64,000 bases of DNA from Euryarchaeota archaeon Ods02 (GTDB lineage: Archaea; Halobacteriota; Halobacteria; Halobacteriales; Halorutilaceae): positions 1 through 64,000 of the forward strand of contig JAQZDA010000011.1 of the NCBI GenBank assembly GCA_028751075.1, in the 5' to 3' direction. The position numbers and the translations under genes are program-made. The notes under the pieces are model-generated. The model worked only from the letters and a program-made list of their open reading frames with translations. It ran no database searches and was not told the origin of the DNA. Shown piece after piece: positions 42,989-52,245 of this stretch; positions within the stretch are counted from its first letter, which is position 1, and each line of letters begins with the position of its first letter.

Positions 42989-44530
42989 ATGACCGAGGTA
43001 GAACGTCTCCTGGAGGACTACGTCGAAGACACCCTGAAGCGGAACCCGCACGTCGCCTCCGTCGTCGGCGTCCACCGCTACGACGACGACCTCCCGGATG
43101 GTTCCGCGGAGGCCGTGGAGGAGGAGATAGAGGCGGCGAAAGATCTCCTCGAAGATGTCCGGCAGCAGGAGGGTTTCACCGCGAGGGCAGCGGAGGCGGC
43201 GCTAAAGTACGACGTCTACGAGATGGAGGAGCTACGGCTCTGGCAGCGGGATCCGATGGCAGTCGACGCGGTCTACTCCTTCGTGTATCCGTTGTTCGCC
43301 GGCGACGACGCACCCCTGGAGGAGCGGTTGGAGGCTATCGCCGAGAGGCTGGAGAAGACTCCGAGCTACCTCGACGAGGTCGAGAGCCGGGTCACGGATC
43401 CACGGGAGATCTACGTCGAACGCGAGATAGAGGCGTGTACAGAGGTTGCTCCGTTGCTCCAGGTGGTGGCGGACGCGGCCGGCGACCTCGAGAGACAGGA
43501 CGTCGCATACCGCGTCAACAGCGCGGCCGAGGACGTCGTCGACGCGTTCGACGGCTACCGAGAGTGGCTGAAGGACGTCGACAGCGATGAAGGATGGCGA
43601 GTGGGGGAAGACGCGCTCGGGGACCTGTTCACGCGTAGACGGCTACCCACCCCTGAAGAGGTGGTGGAGATCGCGGAGAAAGAGCTGGGGGAGGCGGAGA
43701 TGGCGTTGGCGGAAGCTGTCGAAGGAGACGGTGGAGACGCGGAGTCTGTCGCGCGTGAGATACAGGAGGATCTGCCGTCGCCTAACGACGTCGTCGCGGA
43801 GTACGCTGAGGACGCGGCGGAGGCGCGGTCGACGGCGAAGAAGGTCGTCGAGCTGCCGGGTGACGCCGGCGTTGAGGTCGTGGAGACACCGGAGTACTTA
43901 GCTCCCCTGGTTCCACTGGTTAGCTACCAGGGGCCGAAGCCTTACGGCGACGGTGTCGCGAAGTACATGGTGTCGCGTCCGAAGTCCAACGAAGCGTTAC
44001 GGGAGCACAGCAGGGCGGAGATAGCGGGACGCGTGGTCAGCGACCTGTATCCAGGCCACCACGTCCAGGAGGTGTACGCGATGAGGGAGAGCAGCCGCGC
44101 GGTCTCCCTCCTCGGTTGGTTCAACTCGTTCGGCGACAGCCTCGTCGAAGGCTGGCGGGATCACGCGGAACAGATGATGGTCGACGCCGGGTATCACCCC
44201 GATCTCGCGCTCGTGCACGCCCGGAACCGTGTCGCCGCCGCCTGTCGGGCGAAGGTCGACGTGGAGCTACATCGAGGTGGGATGTCGGTGCGTGAAGCCG
44301 TGGAGTTCCTCGTGAACGAGGCGGGGATGACGGAGGAAGCCGCGCTGCAGGAGGTAAGGGGTTTCGCCTCAGACCCCGGTGGACATGTGGGACGCGTCGT
44401 AGGAAGCCGGTTGATACGGGATAGATGGAGCGGCTCGGATCTCGAGCTGAGGGAGTTCAACCGTGGCTTGCTGTCCTACGGCGGTGTACCAGTGGAGATG
44501 GTGTTCGACGAACTCGATAGCTTCGCGTAA
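42989..44530 (+). CDS. DUF885-family putative metallopeptidase
   Basis: A 513-residue DUF885 protein, a family of probable zinc carboxypeptidases. The metal motif appears as YPGHHVQEVYAM, the normal DUF885 form, and is followed by EGWRDHAEQMMVDAG with a further Glu/His, and LRDRWSG-type C-terminal helices. The ATG at 42989 is chosen over one at 42974 because AGTTAAACC (42958-42966) is centred 27 bases before it. Substrates unknown; there are no peptide-transport genes nearby. Confidence 0.82.
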   Translation: MTEVERLLEDYVEDTLKRNPHVASVVGVHRYDDDLPDGSAEAVEEEIEAAKDLLEDVRQQEGFTARAAEAALKYDVYEMEELRLWQRDPMAVDAVYSFVYPLFAGDDAPLEERLEAIAERLEKTPSYLDEVESRVTDPREIYVEREIEACTEVAPLLQVVADAAGDLERQDVAYRVNSAAEDVVDAFDGYREWLKDVDSDEGWRVGEDALGDLFTRRRLPTPEEVVEIAEKELGEAEMALAEAVEGDGGDAESVAREIQEDLPSPNDVVAEYAEDAAEARSTAKKVVELPGDAGVEVVETPEYLAPLVPLVSYQGPKPYGDGVAKYMVSRPKSNEALREHSRAEIAGRVVSDLYPGHHVQEVYAMRESSRAVSLLGWFNSFGDSLVEGWRDHAEQMMVDAGYHPDLALVHARNRVAAACRAKVDVELHRGGMSVREAVEFLVNEAGMTEEAALQEVRGFASDPGGHVGRVVGSRLIRDRWSGSDLELREFNRGLLSYGGVPVEMVFDELDSFA

Positions 44531-44553
44531 GAGCAGCTGAACCCTTCTATCCG

Positions 44554-45597
44554 TTACTCCGCGGCTTCAGCGACGAGCTCGTTGCGGTCGTCGCGGTAGT
44601 CTGAGAGCGCCTCCTCAGCGGCGTCGGTGTCTAGCGCGTCGAGGGCTTTCGCGGCCGCCACCCTGACGTGTTCCTCGGGGTCGTCCTCCAGGAGGTTTGC
44701 GAGCGCTTCGACGGCGTCCTCCGAGGGTTCTCCGACTCTGCCGAGCGCTCGTGCGGCGGCGCCGCGCACACGTGGTGACTCGACCTCGAGGACATCGGCG
44801 AGCGCTTCGACGCCGTCGGCGGACGCTATCTCTCCGAGGGTCTCCGCGGCTTTCGCGCGTACATGTGGTTTCACGCGTTTCTCGGGGTCCAGCAGATCGG
44901 TGAGGCTGTCGACGGCTCTGGAGCTTCCGATACGCCCCAACGCCTCCATCGCCTCTATCTGTGTGTCGCCGTCGCGGAGCTCACCCTCCAGCACCTCGAC
45001 GGCTACGGGGTCGCCGATGCGGCCCAGCGCCTCGATCATCTCCTTCCGCATGAAGGTGACGTCGTACCCCGGCAGCTGAAGCGCCTCGACGAGCGGCTCC
45101 GGTTCACCGTTGGCTTTGAACCTTTTGACACCCGATAATTCTGGAGGGAACTCCGTGAACTCGTTGTCGTAGAAACCCAGGTCCTCGAGGTCGTCGCGGG
45201 TGGAGGTCTCTTCGTCTTCGTCGTCGTCTCCTTCTTCCTCGGCTTCAGCCCCTTCACCCTCGTCCTCCTCACCTGCAACTTCATCCCCGGCTTCCTCTCC
45301 CTCAGCTTGTTCTTCTTCCTCATCAGAATCAGATTCTGCATCGGCTGCCTCGCTCTCAGGGTCTTCGTCCCGGTCATCCGAGTCAGCTTCGTCCTCGGCT
45401 CCCTCCTTCGACTCGGCTTCGGCCTCGGCTTCTGCTTCCTCTGGTTCCTCGGCATCTGCCTGGACGTCTTCGTCCTCCACGCCGGCGTCGGCTTCCGCTG
45501 ATTCGGCTTCCTCACTGACTTCCTCCTCCCTGGATTCGGCTTCGTCACCGGTCTCGACGTCTTCGTCGCCGTCGGAGGATTCGTCACCGTCTGTCAT
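44554..45597 (-). CDS. HEAT-repeat protein with long hyperacidic N-terminal tail
   Basis: A 347-residue protein in two parts. Residues about 1-137 are almost entirely Asp, Glu, Ala, Ser and Gly (for example EEAEAEAEAESKEGAEDEAD), even for a halophile. Residues about 165-347 form at least five HEAT/PBS-lyase-type repeats (MIEALGRIGDPVAVEVLEGE, AMEALGRIGSSRAVDSL, AAETLGEIASADGVEALADV, AARALGRVGEPSEDAVEALA). HEAT repeats bind other proteins; the tail may mimic nucleic acid or act as a linker. Partner unknown. Confidence 0.82.
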   Translation of the reverse strand: MTDGDESSDGDEDVETGDEAESREEEVSEEAESAEADAGVEDEDVQADAEEPEEAEAEAEAESKEGAEDEADSDDRDEDPESEAADAESDSDEEEEQAEGEEAGDEVAGEEDEGEGAEAEEEGDDDEDEETSTRDDLEDLGFYDNEFTEFPPELSGVKRFKANGEPEPLVEALQLPGYDVTFMRKEMIEALGRIGDPVAVEVLEGELRDGDTQIEAMEALGRIGSSRAVDSLTDLLDPEKRVKPHVRAKAAETLGEIASADGVEALADVLEVESPRVRGAAARALGRVGEPSEDAVEALANLLEDDPEEHVRVAAAKALDALDTDAAEEALSDYRDDRNELVAEAAE

Positions 45598-45730
45598 ACC
45601 TTGTTGTTCACGCCAGCGGTTGAAATAGATTGATGGTCGACTTCAGCAGCCGAGGAGTAACGTGGTCGGCAGGAGGGGTGTTGGCCGGAGTCGAGGGATT
45701 TGTAGGTGGAACCGTCCGCGCCGTAGCTGT

Positions 45731-46309
45731 TCAGACGGGTGGGTCTATCTGGGTGGCGCCGTCGCCTGCGCTGATGTCGACCTTCGTAACTCCTTCGACG
45801 TTCGCCGGCAGGTTGTTCTTGATGGCTTCAGAGGTGGCGTCGCTGATTCCGCAGCCGCTGCACGCGCCCTCAAGGCTTAACTTTACGTAGCCTTCGTCCT
45901 CCCGAACCTCCTCGATGACGGCTTCACCGCCGTGACCTTCGATCTGCGGGAAGTTCAAGGCGAGGAACTCCCTGATGCGTCCCTGCAGGGAGTCCTCGAA
46001 CTCCTGTGAGCTGCCGCCGGCTACCTCGTTGATGACCTTGAAACCCGCTCTTCCGTTCTCGACGACGTAGTCTACCTTGCTGCCTTCCACTGCAGCGGCG
46101 GAGTCCTCGTCGACGTATATCTCGACGCCGTTGGACTCCACGACGACGTCGTCGTCTCCTGGTTCCTCCTCGAACTCGAGGGTGTACTCCGCGCGTCCGC
46201 CCTCGTAGTCGACGCCGACGCTGACGCCGTGTCCTTCGAGGCCGCGTTCGTCGAGGAGGTCCTCGACCTTCCTCGCGGCCTTGGGCGTTATATCGATAAG
46301 CTCGTCCAT
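45731..46309 (-). CDS. Fusion of Cys-less A-type (HesB/IscA-like) domain and NifU C-terminal domain
   Basis: A 192-residue iron-sulfur carrier of the Nfu type. Residues about 1-97 match the A-type carrier fold (ITPKAARKVEDLL ... GVEIYVDEDSAAAVEGSKVDYV ... AGFKVINEV) but lack all three cysteines of that family. Residues about 105-185 form the Nfu domain with the cluster-binding C150-x2-C153 (GACSGCG). The layout resembles bacterial NfuA. It would deliver 4Fe-4S clusters to client enzymes. Confidence 0.88.
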   Translation of the reverse strand: MDELIDITPKAARKVEDLLDERGLEGHGVSVGVDYEGGRAEYTLEFEEEPGDDDVVVESNGVEIYVDEDSAAAVEGSKVDYVVENGRAGFKVINEVAGGSSQEFEDSLQGRIREFLALNFPQIEGHGGEAVIEEVREDEGYVKLSLEGACSGCGISDATSEAIKNNLPANVEGVTKVDISAGDGATQIDPPV

Positions 46310-46423
46310 ACACGGGGTTGACGCCGGAACTCTAAAAAGGTCACGTTACCGGAGGTGACTGATACCGGAGGCGAACTGAGCAGTACGGAAGGTACGGCGA
46401 CTCTGGATAGTTCACCTATTCCT

Positions 46424-48475
46424 TCAGAGGTTGTTCCGCATCCAGTCCACGGCTTCCTCCGGTGAATCCAGAGGCGGTGAACAGGTGCGGCCGCTGCATA
46501 AGAAACCGCCTTCCACGTCCTCCCTGCCTTTCCAAACCCCGGGAACGTCGTCGACATCTAACCGTTCGGCGGCGGCTTCGACGTCGTCGGGTACCTCCGT
46601 CACCAGTCGAGCCGGAAGGTAGCAGTCGGCGAGAAACCCCCTCCATCTCCCGAGGTCGGAGACCGCTACCTCGGTGGAACCGTTACGTAGTCGGTCGTCC
46701 GCTACGGCGAACGACGCGTGCGCGAGAGGTTGATCGGCTGCTCCAGAAGCCTCGATGGCTTCCGCTGCGGCTTCTCCTAAGTCCTGGTCGAACGCCGACA
46801 GTGCAGCCAGCAGCCGCGCTGCGGTGCCGGCGCTCGACGGCGTGGAGCCGTCGGTCTGCTCCCTCGGACGGGCGACAAGGCTGTCGCCGCGGGTGAAGTA
46901 GAATCCTCCGTCGTCCGCCTGGAACTCCTCCACTATCCTCCGCGCGAGCGACAGCGCGAACTCCAGGTGCCGGAGGTCCGTCGTGGCTTCGTAGAGGTGG
47001 AAGGCGCCTCTTGCGACGTAGGCGTAGTCCTCGAGGTAGCCTTCGACGTCGACGTCGCCGTCCCTGTACCGGCGGTAGAGCACTCCGTCGTCCCACATCC
47101 TGTCGCGTATGAACTCCAGCGCTTCCTCCGCGGTTTCGGCGTAGCCGTCGTCCTCCAGCGTCGATGCGGCTTCCGCGTACGCGGACACCGCGAGGCCGTT
47201 CCACGACGACAGCACCTTGTCGTCCAGCCTCGGGGGTTCACGGCCACCGCGGGCTTCCAAGGCCTCCCTGTCGGCTGACTCTAGAAGGTTTTCCGCGGTC
47301 TCGAGGTCGACGTCGAGCTCGGCTGCGACGTCGGCGGCGCCGCGTTCGACGGTGAGGACGCTGCCGCTTTCGACGTCGCCGGCCTCGCTGACGCCGTACC
47401 GGAGCTGGAAGGCGCGGGCTTCGTCCTCCGATAGCGCTTTCTCTACCTCCGATGGCGTCCAGGTGTAGTACAGGCCTTCGACGTCTTCGCCGTCCTCGTC
47501 GAGGCTGACCGCGTCGAAAGCGGAGTAGAAGCCTCCGGAGGCGTCCTGCATCTCTCGCTCCAGGAAATCCAGGGTCTCCACTGCGACCTCTCGGTACCGT
47601 TCGCAGTCGGTGTCGCGGTACATCTGGAGGTAGATCCGCGGCAGCAGGGCGTTGTCGTAAAGCATCTTCTCGAAATGCGGCACCGTCCATCCGCGGTCGA
47701 CGCAGTACCTGTGGAAGCCACCGCCGAGGTGGTCGTACATGCCTCCGGAAGCCATCGCATCGAGGGTCTCACCGGCGACGTCTGCGGCGTCCTCGGTGTC
47801 GAACCTACTGTCCGCTTGCTGCAGGGCTTCCAGTCGGACGGGGTGCGGGAACTTCTGTCCCTTCCCCCAGCCCCCCTGCTGTCGGTCTGCATCCGCGACT
47901 GCGTCTTCGGAGGCTGACTCCAGCAGGCTGTCGACGGAGCGCCGTCCTTCCGCTGACGCCGACCTAGAGCCGTCCATCTGCTGCTGCGCTTTCATCGTGA
48001 GTTCCTCCGCCTGCTGCTCTATCTTCCGGCGTTCGTTGCTCCAGCTCTCCTCTATGCTCTCGAGAACCTGCTGGAAGCTAGGTCTCCGGTGTTTGGGTTC
48101 GTCGGGGTAGTAGGTGCCGACGTGGAAGGGTTTCCCCTCCGGGGTAAGCCACGCGCTCAGGGGCCAGCCGCCCTGACCCGTCGTCATCTGACACACCGTC
48201 TGGTAGAGTCGGTCGACGTCGGGTCTTTCTTCGCGGTCGACCTTTATGGAGACGAAGCCTTCGTTCAGCTGTTCCGCGGTCTCGGGGTCTTCGAAGGACT
48301 CGTCTTCCATGACGTGGCACCAGTGGCAGGCGCTGTAGCCGACGCTGAGGAAGACGGGTACGTCGCGTTCACGGGCTTCCTCGAACGCTTCCTCGCACCA
48401 GGGATACCAGTCGACGGGGTTGTCGCTGTGCTGCAGGAGGTAGGGGCTCTCCTCTTCGGCGAGACGGTTGGTCAT
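46424..48475 (-). CDS. DUF255/YyaL thioredoxin-domain protein
   Basis: A 683-residue protein of the YyaL/SPATA20 type. The N-terminal DUF255 thioredoxin-like domain contains C50-x2-C53 ([10 protein letters not shown]), followed by [14 protein letters not shown] and [18 protein letters not shown]. The rest is an alpha/alpha-barrel ([44 protein letters not shown]) similar to sugar epimerases. Function is not established in any organism. No close operon partners. Confidence 0.92.
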   Translation of the reverse strand: MTNRLAEEESPYLLQHSDNPVDWYPWCEEAFEEARERDVPVFLSVGYSACHWCHVMEDESFEDPETAEQLNEGFVSIKVDREERPDVDRLYQTVCQMTTGQGGWPLSAWLTPEGKPFHVGTYYPDEPKHRRPSFQQVLESIEESWSNERRKIEQQAEELTMKAQQQMDGSRSASAEGRRSVDSLLESASEDAVADADRQQGGWGKGQKFPHPVRLEALQQADSRFDTEDAADVAGETLDAMASGGMYDHLGGGFHRYCVDRGWTVPHFEKMLYDNALLPRIYLQMYRDTDCERYREVAVETLDFLEREMQDASGGFYSAFDAVSLDEDGEDVEGLYYTWTPSEVEKALSEDEARAFQLRYGVSEAGDVESGSVLTVERGAADVAAELDVDLETAENLLESADREALEARGGREPPRLDDKVLSSWNGLAVSAYAEAASTLEDDGYAETAEEALEFIRDRMWDDGVLYRRYRDGDVDVEGYLEDYAYVARGAFHLYEATTDLRHLEFALSLARRIVEEFQADDGGFYFTRGDSLVARPREQTDGSTPSSAGTAARLLAALSAFDQDLGEAAAEAIEASGAADQPLAHASFAVADDRLRNGSTEVAVSDLGRWRGFLADCYLPARLVTEVPDDVEAAAERLDVDDVPGVWKGREDVEGGFLCSGRTCSPPLDSPEEAVDWMRNNL

Positions 48476-48536
48476 GAGTTCTACTGAGAACCGCCTGCTG
48501 GTTAACCTCTGCGGCCGACGGTGGAAGGTGATGCCG

Positions 48537-48740
48537 CTATCTTCCTTCGTCCTTCAGCTTCCTGAATCCGAGCACTCCGGCGCCTGCGACTGCGACGCCG
48601 AACACCGCTGCGAGGTAGAACACGACCGAGAGCCCGCCAGCTGCGTCGTAACCCAGGTTGGCTCCGTAGACTATCAGGAGGCTGCCGACTAACATCAGTC
48701 CGACGCTGCTCAACAGTCGTTTCAGATGTGTTCGATCCAT
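48537..48740 (-). CDS. Two-helix membrane protein coupled to rnp4
   Basis: A 67-residue protein with two transmembrane helices (about 9-28 and 36-57) and a charged tail (FRKLKDEGR). Its ATG overlaps the rnp4 stop codon (ATGA), so it is co-translated with that gene. I do not recognise the family; coupling to an RNase P subunit does not by itself indicate a role in RNase P. Confidence 0.7.
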   Translation of the reverse strand: MDRTHLKRLLSSVGLMLVGSLLIVYGANLGYDAAGGLSVVFYLAAVFGVAVAGAGVLGFRKLKDEGR

Positions 48741-49042
48741 CAGTTATCTCCTCCGCTGTAGGGATGTCTGTTGGTGTCGCCGCAGTCGAGGCATCTGATG
48801 GAGACGTGGTCTCTATCGCTTCGGAGTCGGACGCGGGCGTTGTCTCCCGCTCGGAGGTATCGGCCGCAGCCGTTACAGACCTTGCTCTTGTCTTCCACGG
48901 GAATCTGGACGCGGTTGCTTTCCGCTACCTCTTTCGCGCGTTCGACGTAACGTGTGGCTTCCTCGACGGAGTCGGCGTCTTCGGCGAGGTGGAACAGCTT
49001 CTCGACTCTCTCCTCCGCGGTTCCTTCCATGGACGTCGGCAC
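48740..49042 (-). CDS. rnp4: RNase P protein component 4 (Rpp21 homologue)
   Basis: A 100-residue zinc-ribbon subunit of archaeal RNase P, which matures tRNA 5' ends. N-terminal helices AEERVEKLFHLAEDA and ATRYVERAKEVAESNRVQIP precede the zinc ribbon: CNGCGRYLRAGDNARVRLRS with C-x2-C, and IRCLDCGD with C-x2-C. The RNA subunit of the same enzyme is encoded 12 kb downstream (61379-61765). The gene is followed by, and overlaps, a small membrane-protein gene. Confidence 0.9.
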   Translation of the reverse strand: MPTSMEGTAEERVEKLFHLAEDADSVEEATRYVERAKEVAESNRVQIPVEDKSKVCNGCGRYLRAGDNARVRLRSDRDHVSIRCLDCGDTNRHPYSGGDN

Positions 49043-49070
49043 TGGAGGGTAGTACGTGGAGAGGGGATTT

Positions 49071-49107
49071 AGTGATGTTGTATCACTGATGGAGGATGTT
49101 CCATCAG
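49071..49107. terminator. Two overlapping hairpins between the acyl-CoA ligase and rnp4
   Basis: AGTGAT/ATCACT (49071-49076 and 49082-49087, loop 5) and CTGATGGA/TCCATCAG (49086-49093 and 49100-49107, loop 6) are perfect inverted repeats. They lie between the end of the ligase gene and the start of rnp4, both minus strand, and overlap the ligase stop codon. They may end the ligase transcript or protect its 3' end; archaeal termination usually relies on U-tracts, which are weak here. Confidence 0.4.
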
Positions 49108-50705
49108 CTCTCCCGGTACCGCTGCTTCAGCTGTTCCTTGTCTATCTTCCCGATATGTGTGAGAGGTAGGTCGTCCAGGATTTCTACGTGGTCGGGGACC
49201 GCCTGTCGACTGACTTTTCCATCGAGATGTTCGACGACGTCGTCTTCGGTGACCGTGTCATCTGCTTCTAGGTAGGCGCCTACGAGCTCGCTGCCGGGGC
49301 GGCTGGGGTCCGGTAGTCCAACGACTGCGGCACGTTCTACGTCGGGGTGGCGCTGGAGCTCGCTCTCCACCTCTTCGCTGTAGACCTTGAGGCCGCTGAC
49401 GTTTATCATGTCCTTGACGCGGTCGACGACGTAGAACCGTCCGCGTCCGTCGACGCGTACGACGTCGCCGGTGCGGACGAAGCCGTCGTGGAACCCTTCT
49501 CCTCCTTCGACGTAGCCCTTCATCCTCTGTGGGCCGTCGACCAGCATCTCCGCGGTCACGTCGGACTCCGCGGCTTCATCGAGAGGTATCTCGTCCTCGG
49601 TTTCGGTGTCGAGGAGCTTTATCTCGGTGGCGGGGACTGGGACGCCGATGGTGCTGACGTCGTAGGCGAGCGAGCGGTTGCTGGTGCCTGCTACGCCTTC
49701 TACGATGCCTTCGACGTCGAAATGCGTGACCGGTGACATCTCGCTGAGTCCGTATCCCTGTGTGACTCCGCTGCCGCTTTCGCTGAACCGCTTTCGGGTC
49801 TCGTCCTTCAGGGGGGCGCTTCCGGAGATACCCATTACGTCGAGCTCTCTGTCGGCGGACTCGTGGAACTGGGTGGGGACGCCGACCATCGCCATGGGAC
49901 TGTGTTCCTCGGTCAGTCGTTCTATCTCGCTGTAGTCCCGGGGGTCTGGTACGAGTAGCTGGTTGGTTCCTATCCTGACGAATGCGTGTGACGTCGTGTG
50001 GCCGTACGCGTGGTAGAGAGGTAGGGCGTTGACGACGGAGCCGGAGCCGCTCATGAGGTCGGCGGCGCGGGACATCGACGCCTGGATCTGGCCGGCGTTC
50101 GCGGTGACGTTCGCGTGCGTGAGCATGCAGCCTTTGGGGACTCCGCTGGTGCCGCCGGTGAACATCACCGCGTAGACGTCCTCCTTGGGATCGACGTCGG
50201 CACGGTAGCTCTCCCCCGAGGGGTGAGATACCTCACCAAGGTCTTCACCTGCTTCGTCCGTGGTGGCTAGCAGACCGGTTTCGAGGTTGTTCTCGACCTC
50301 CTCCGCCATCTTCCCGTGTGGTCCGCCTCCGACGACCGCGCTGGGGTCGACCTTCTCGAGGTTAGTGACTACGTCTTCCGTCGACTCGAGCACGGGTACT
50401 GGTACGAACGTTGCTCCGGAGAGGGAGACTCCGTAGGATGTGACGAGGAACTCGACGGAGGTTGGGAGGAGTACGGCTACGTGGTCTCCCTTACCTACTC
50501 CGTGTTCGTGGAGCCAGTGAGCGAGGGACCCCGCTCGCTCGAGAAGGTCCGGGTACTCTGTTGTCCGTCCCTCCTGATGGACTCCGGCTTCGGGGTGGTT
50601 GTCGGCGGTGTCCTCCAGCATCGAATGCACGGGCTTGGGCTCCAGGTCGGGTTCCTCGATTCCGTAGTCGTCGTAGACCTGCTGCCACGGGCGGTTCTCG
50701 TTCAT
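49104..50705 (-). CDS. Acyl-CoA ligase (AMP-binding family)
   Basis: A 533-residue ANL-superfamily ligase, activating a carboxylic acid to its CoA thioester through an acyl-AMP. Motifs: phosphate loop MFTGGTSGVPKG, QGYGLSEMSPVTH (adenylate site), GFVRTGDVVRVDGRGRF, and the hinge/C-terminal DRVKDMINVSGLKVYSEEVE with catalytic Lys in HIGKIDKEQLK. The domain layout matches medium- or long-chain fatty acyl-CoA ligases. It sits beside a lipid-type cluster transcribed in the other direction, and would plausibly supply its CoA substrates. Confidence 0.9.
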   Translation of the reverse strand: MNENRPWQQVYDDYGIEEPDLEPKPVHSMLEDTADNHPEAGVHQEGRTTEYPDLLERAGSLAHWLHEHGVGKGDHVAVLLPTSVEFLVTSYGVSLSGATFVPVPVLESTEDVVTNLEKVDPSAVVGGGPHGKMAEEVENNLETGLLATTDEAGEDLGEVSHPSGESYRADVDPKEDVYAVMFTGGTSGVPKGCMLTHANVTANAGQIQASMSRAADLMSGSGSVVNALPLYHAYGHTTSHAFVRIGTNQLLVPDPRDYSEIERLTEEHSPMAMVGVPTQFHESADRELDVMGISGSAPLKDETRKRFSESGSGVTQGYGLSEMSPVTHFDVEGIVEGVAGTSNRSLAYDVSTIGVPVPATEIKLLDTETEDEIPLDEAAESDVTAEMLVDGPQRMKGYVEGGEGFHDGFVRTGDVVRVDGRGRFYVVDRVKDMINVSGLKVYSEEVESELQRHPDVERAAVVGLPDPSRPGSELVGAYLEADDTVTEDDVVEHLDGKVSRQAVPDHVEILDDLPLTHIGKIDKEQLKQRYRES

Positions 50706-50802
50706 CGTTTGAAGGCTGGTGGTTTCCGATGTTGTATCTTGCGCCGGTCAACTGAGGTAGGTGTTGTCCGTAAGGCCGACGGAAAGCCGCCGTTCATAGC
50801 AG

Positions 50803-50811
50803 GTTTTTACT
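50803..50811 (+). promoter_or_regulatory. TATA-like element of the HTH-10 regulator
   Basis: GTTTTTACT is centred 28 bases before the ATG at 50835, supporting that start over a frame extension upstream. Confidence 0.4.
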
Positions 50812-50834
50812 ACCCCTGGTGCGTCACCCCGTAT

Positions 50835-51497
50835 ATGAGGTACTACCAGTACACCCTGAAACCCCCCGATGGCTACATACACCCCATCGAGAGAGACTTA
50901 CTGCCAGCAGTCGAGGCAGATCGAACGTCCATCAGACATATATCCCTGCTGTCCGACGACGAAGGGATCGTGATATACGGCTGCGAGGGACCACGTGACG
51001 GAGTAGACGAACTCCTAGAGGAACACGAGCTCGTGGTGAACCACGAGGTGTTCGAGGACGACGACGACAGCTTCTACCTGTACGTGAGGTTCCAGCCAGG
51101 CAGCCCCGCGACGGAGCTGCTGGAGATAGCGGACGAACACGGCCTGGTCATCGAGACACCGTTCCCTTACCGCGACGGTGGACTGGAGATGACGGTGATA
51201 GGGAAGAACGAGAACGTTCAGGAGTCGATGTCGGAGTTCCTGAAGGTCACGGAGGACAGCGAGGTGATGCTGAAGAACGTCGGAGAGTACTCGCCGGAGG
51301 ACAGCGAGGTAGGACGGGGGTTGACGGACAGGCAGCAGGAGGTGGTGGAGACGGCGGTCGAGGTAGGTTACTACGACATCCCGCGTCAGGCGACACACGA
51401 GGACGTCGCCGACGAGCTCGGCTGTACGGCGAGCACGGCGGGTGAGCACCTGAGGAAGGCGGAGTCGAAGGTTATGCCGCGGACCTCAGGCAGGTAG
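50835..51497 (+). CDS. HTH-10 (Bat-like) transcriptional regulator
   Basis: A 220-residue haloarchaeal-type regulator. The N-terminal half (about 1-160) is a sensor domain with no named family visible. The C-terminal region (about 165-215) is the HTH-10 domain: LTDRQQEVVETAVEVGYYDI, PRQATHEDVADELGCTASTA and GEHLRKAESKVM. Related proteins include Bat, which activates bop. It starts between the divergent acyl-CoA ligase and the downstream SCP2-acyl-CoA dehydrogenase-oxidase operon, so it is the likely local regulator (inference). Confidence 0.85.
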   Translation: MRYYQYTLKPPDGYIHPIERDLLPAVEADRTSIRHISLLSDDEGIVIYGCEGPRDGVDELLEEHELVVNHEVFEDDDDSFYLYVRFQPGSPATELLEIADEHGLVIETPFPYRDGGLEMTVIGKNENVQESMSEFLKVTEDSEVMLKNVGEYSPEDSEVGRGLTDRQQEVVETAVEVGYYDIPRQATHEDVADELGCTASTAGEHLRKAESKVMPRTSGR

Positions 51498-51607
51498 CTT
51501 TAGCTCTCTGGAACTTCCGTTATAAACCTCTGAAACGGGGCTATCTACGCAACATCGGATAGGATACCTCGCATGGAGTGTTGTCACTAGGATACAGACA
51601 GAAGGGG

Positions 51608-51616
51608 TACTTAAGC
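51608..51616 (+). promoter_or_regulatory. TATA-like element of the SCP2-dehydrogenase-R2lox operon
   Basis: TACTTAAGC lies 58 bases before the ATG at 51670 and would put the transcript start near 51638. This rules against the earlier in-frame ATG at 51625 as start of the SCP2 gene. A weaker A/T element (GTTATAAAC) is at 51520-51528. Confidence 0.35.
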
Positions 51617-51669
51617 CGCCTCTCATGCATGGAGAAACTCACTTTGACATACCTTCACAATGTGTCCCC

Positions 51670-52239
51670 ATGGACGTAACAGAAATGGTGTCCGAGTACT
51701 TCGAGATGAGCGACGACGAACTCAAAGAGAACCTGCCCGACCTGTTAGACACGGTCGAAGGCAACGTCGACTCGCTCGTCGAAGAACGGGAGGACGACGT
51801 ACCCAGACTGCTCCGACGGCTCGACAGCACCGACGTCGAGGAGTTCGCGAACGACGCACCCGAGGTCGCAGAGCGTTTCCAGGACTTCCTCTGGGAAGCC
51901 ACCAGCGCTTTGATCGCACGGAACGACGACCTCGCGGAGAACATCACCGTCGACGCCACCGTGAACTTCGAAGCCGACGACAGCCCCATGCAAGGACACC
52001 TCGAGGTCGACGCCGACAGCCAGAGCATCACCGGCGGCAGCGGCACCATCAACGACGCCGACCTCCAGGTCACCGGCCCCTCCAACGTCCTCGCCGGCAT
52101 GTTGACCGGCAGCACCGACCCCGTCCAGGGATTCATGGCAGGCGAGTTCGAGATGGACGGCGAGGTCGACAAAGGCATGGAGCTCGCGCAGGTGATGACG
52201 CCCATCAACCAGAAGCTCGCCAGCCTCGACGAGGAGTAA
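51670..52239 (+). CDS. SCP2 sterol-carrier-domain protein
   Basis: A 189-residue protein. A charged helical N-terminal part (MSDDELKENLPDLLDTVEG) precedes an SCP2-like domain (ATVNFEADDSPMQGHLEVDA, GGSGTINDADLQVTGPSNVLAGMLTGSTDPVQGFMAGEFEMDGEV). SCP2 domains bind fatty acyl chains and other lipids in a cavity. It lies 6 bases before an acyl-CoA dehydrogenase gene. A paralogue on the opposite strand (55674-56216) closes the same cluster. Most likely a soluble lipid carrier for the neighbouring enzymes. Confidence 0.85.
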   Translation: MDVTEMVSEYFEMSDDELKENLPDLLDTVEGNVDSLVEEREDDVPRLLRRLDSTDVEEFANDAPEVAERFQDFLWEATSALIARNDDLAENITVDATVNFEADDSPMQGHLEVDADSQSITGGSGTINDADLQVTGPSNVLAGMLTGSTDPVQGFMAGEFEMDGEVDKGMELAQVMTPINQKLASLDEE

Positions 52240-52245
52240 CATCTG

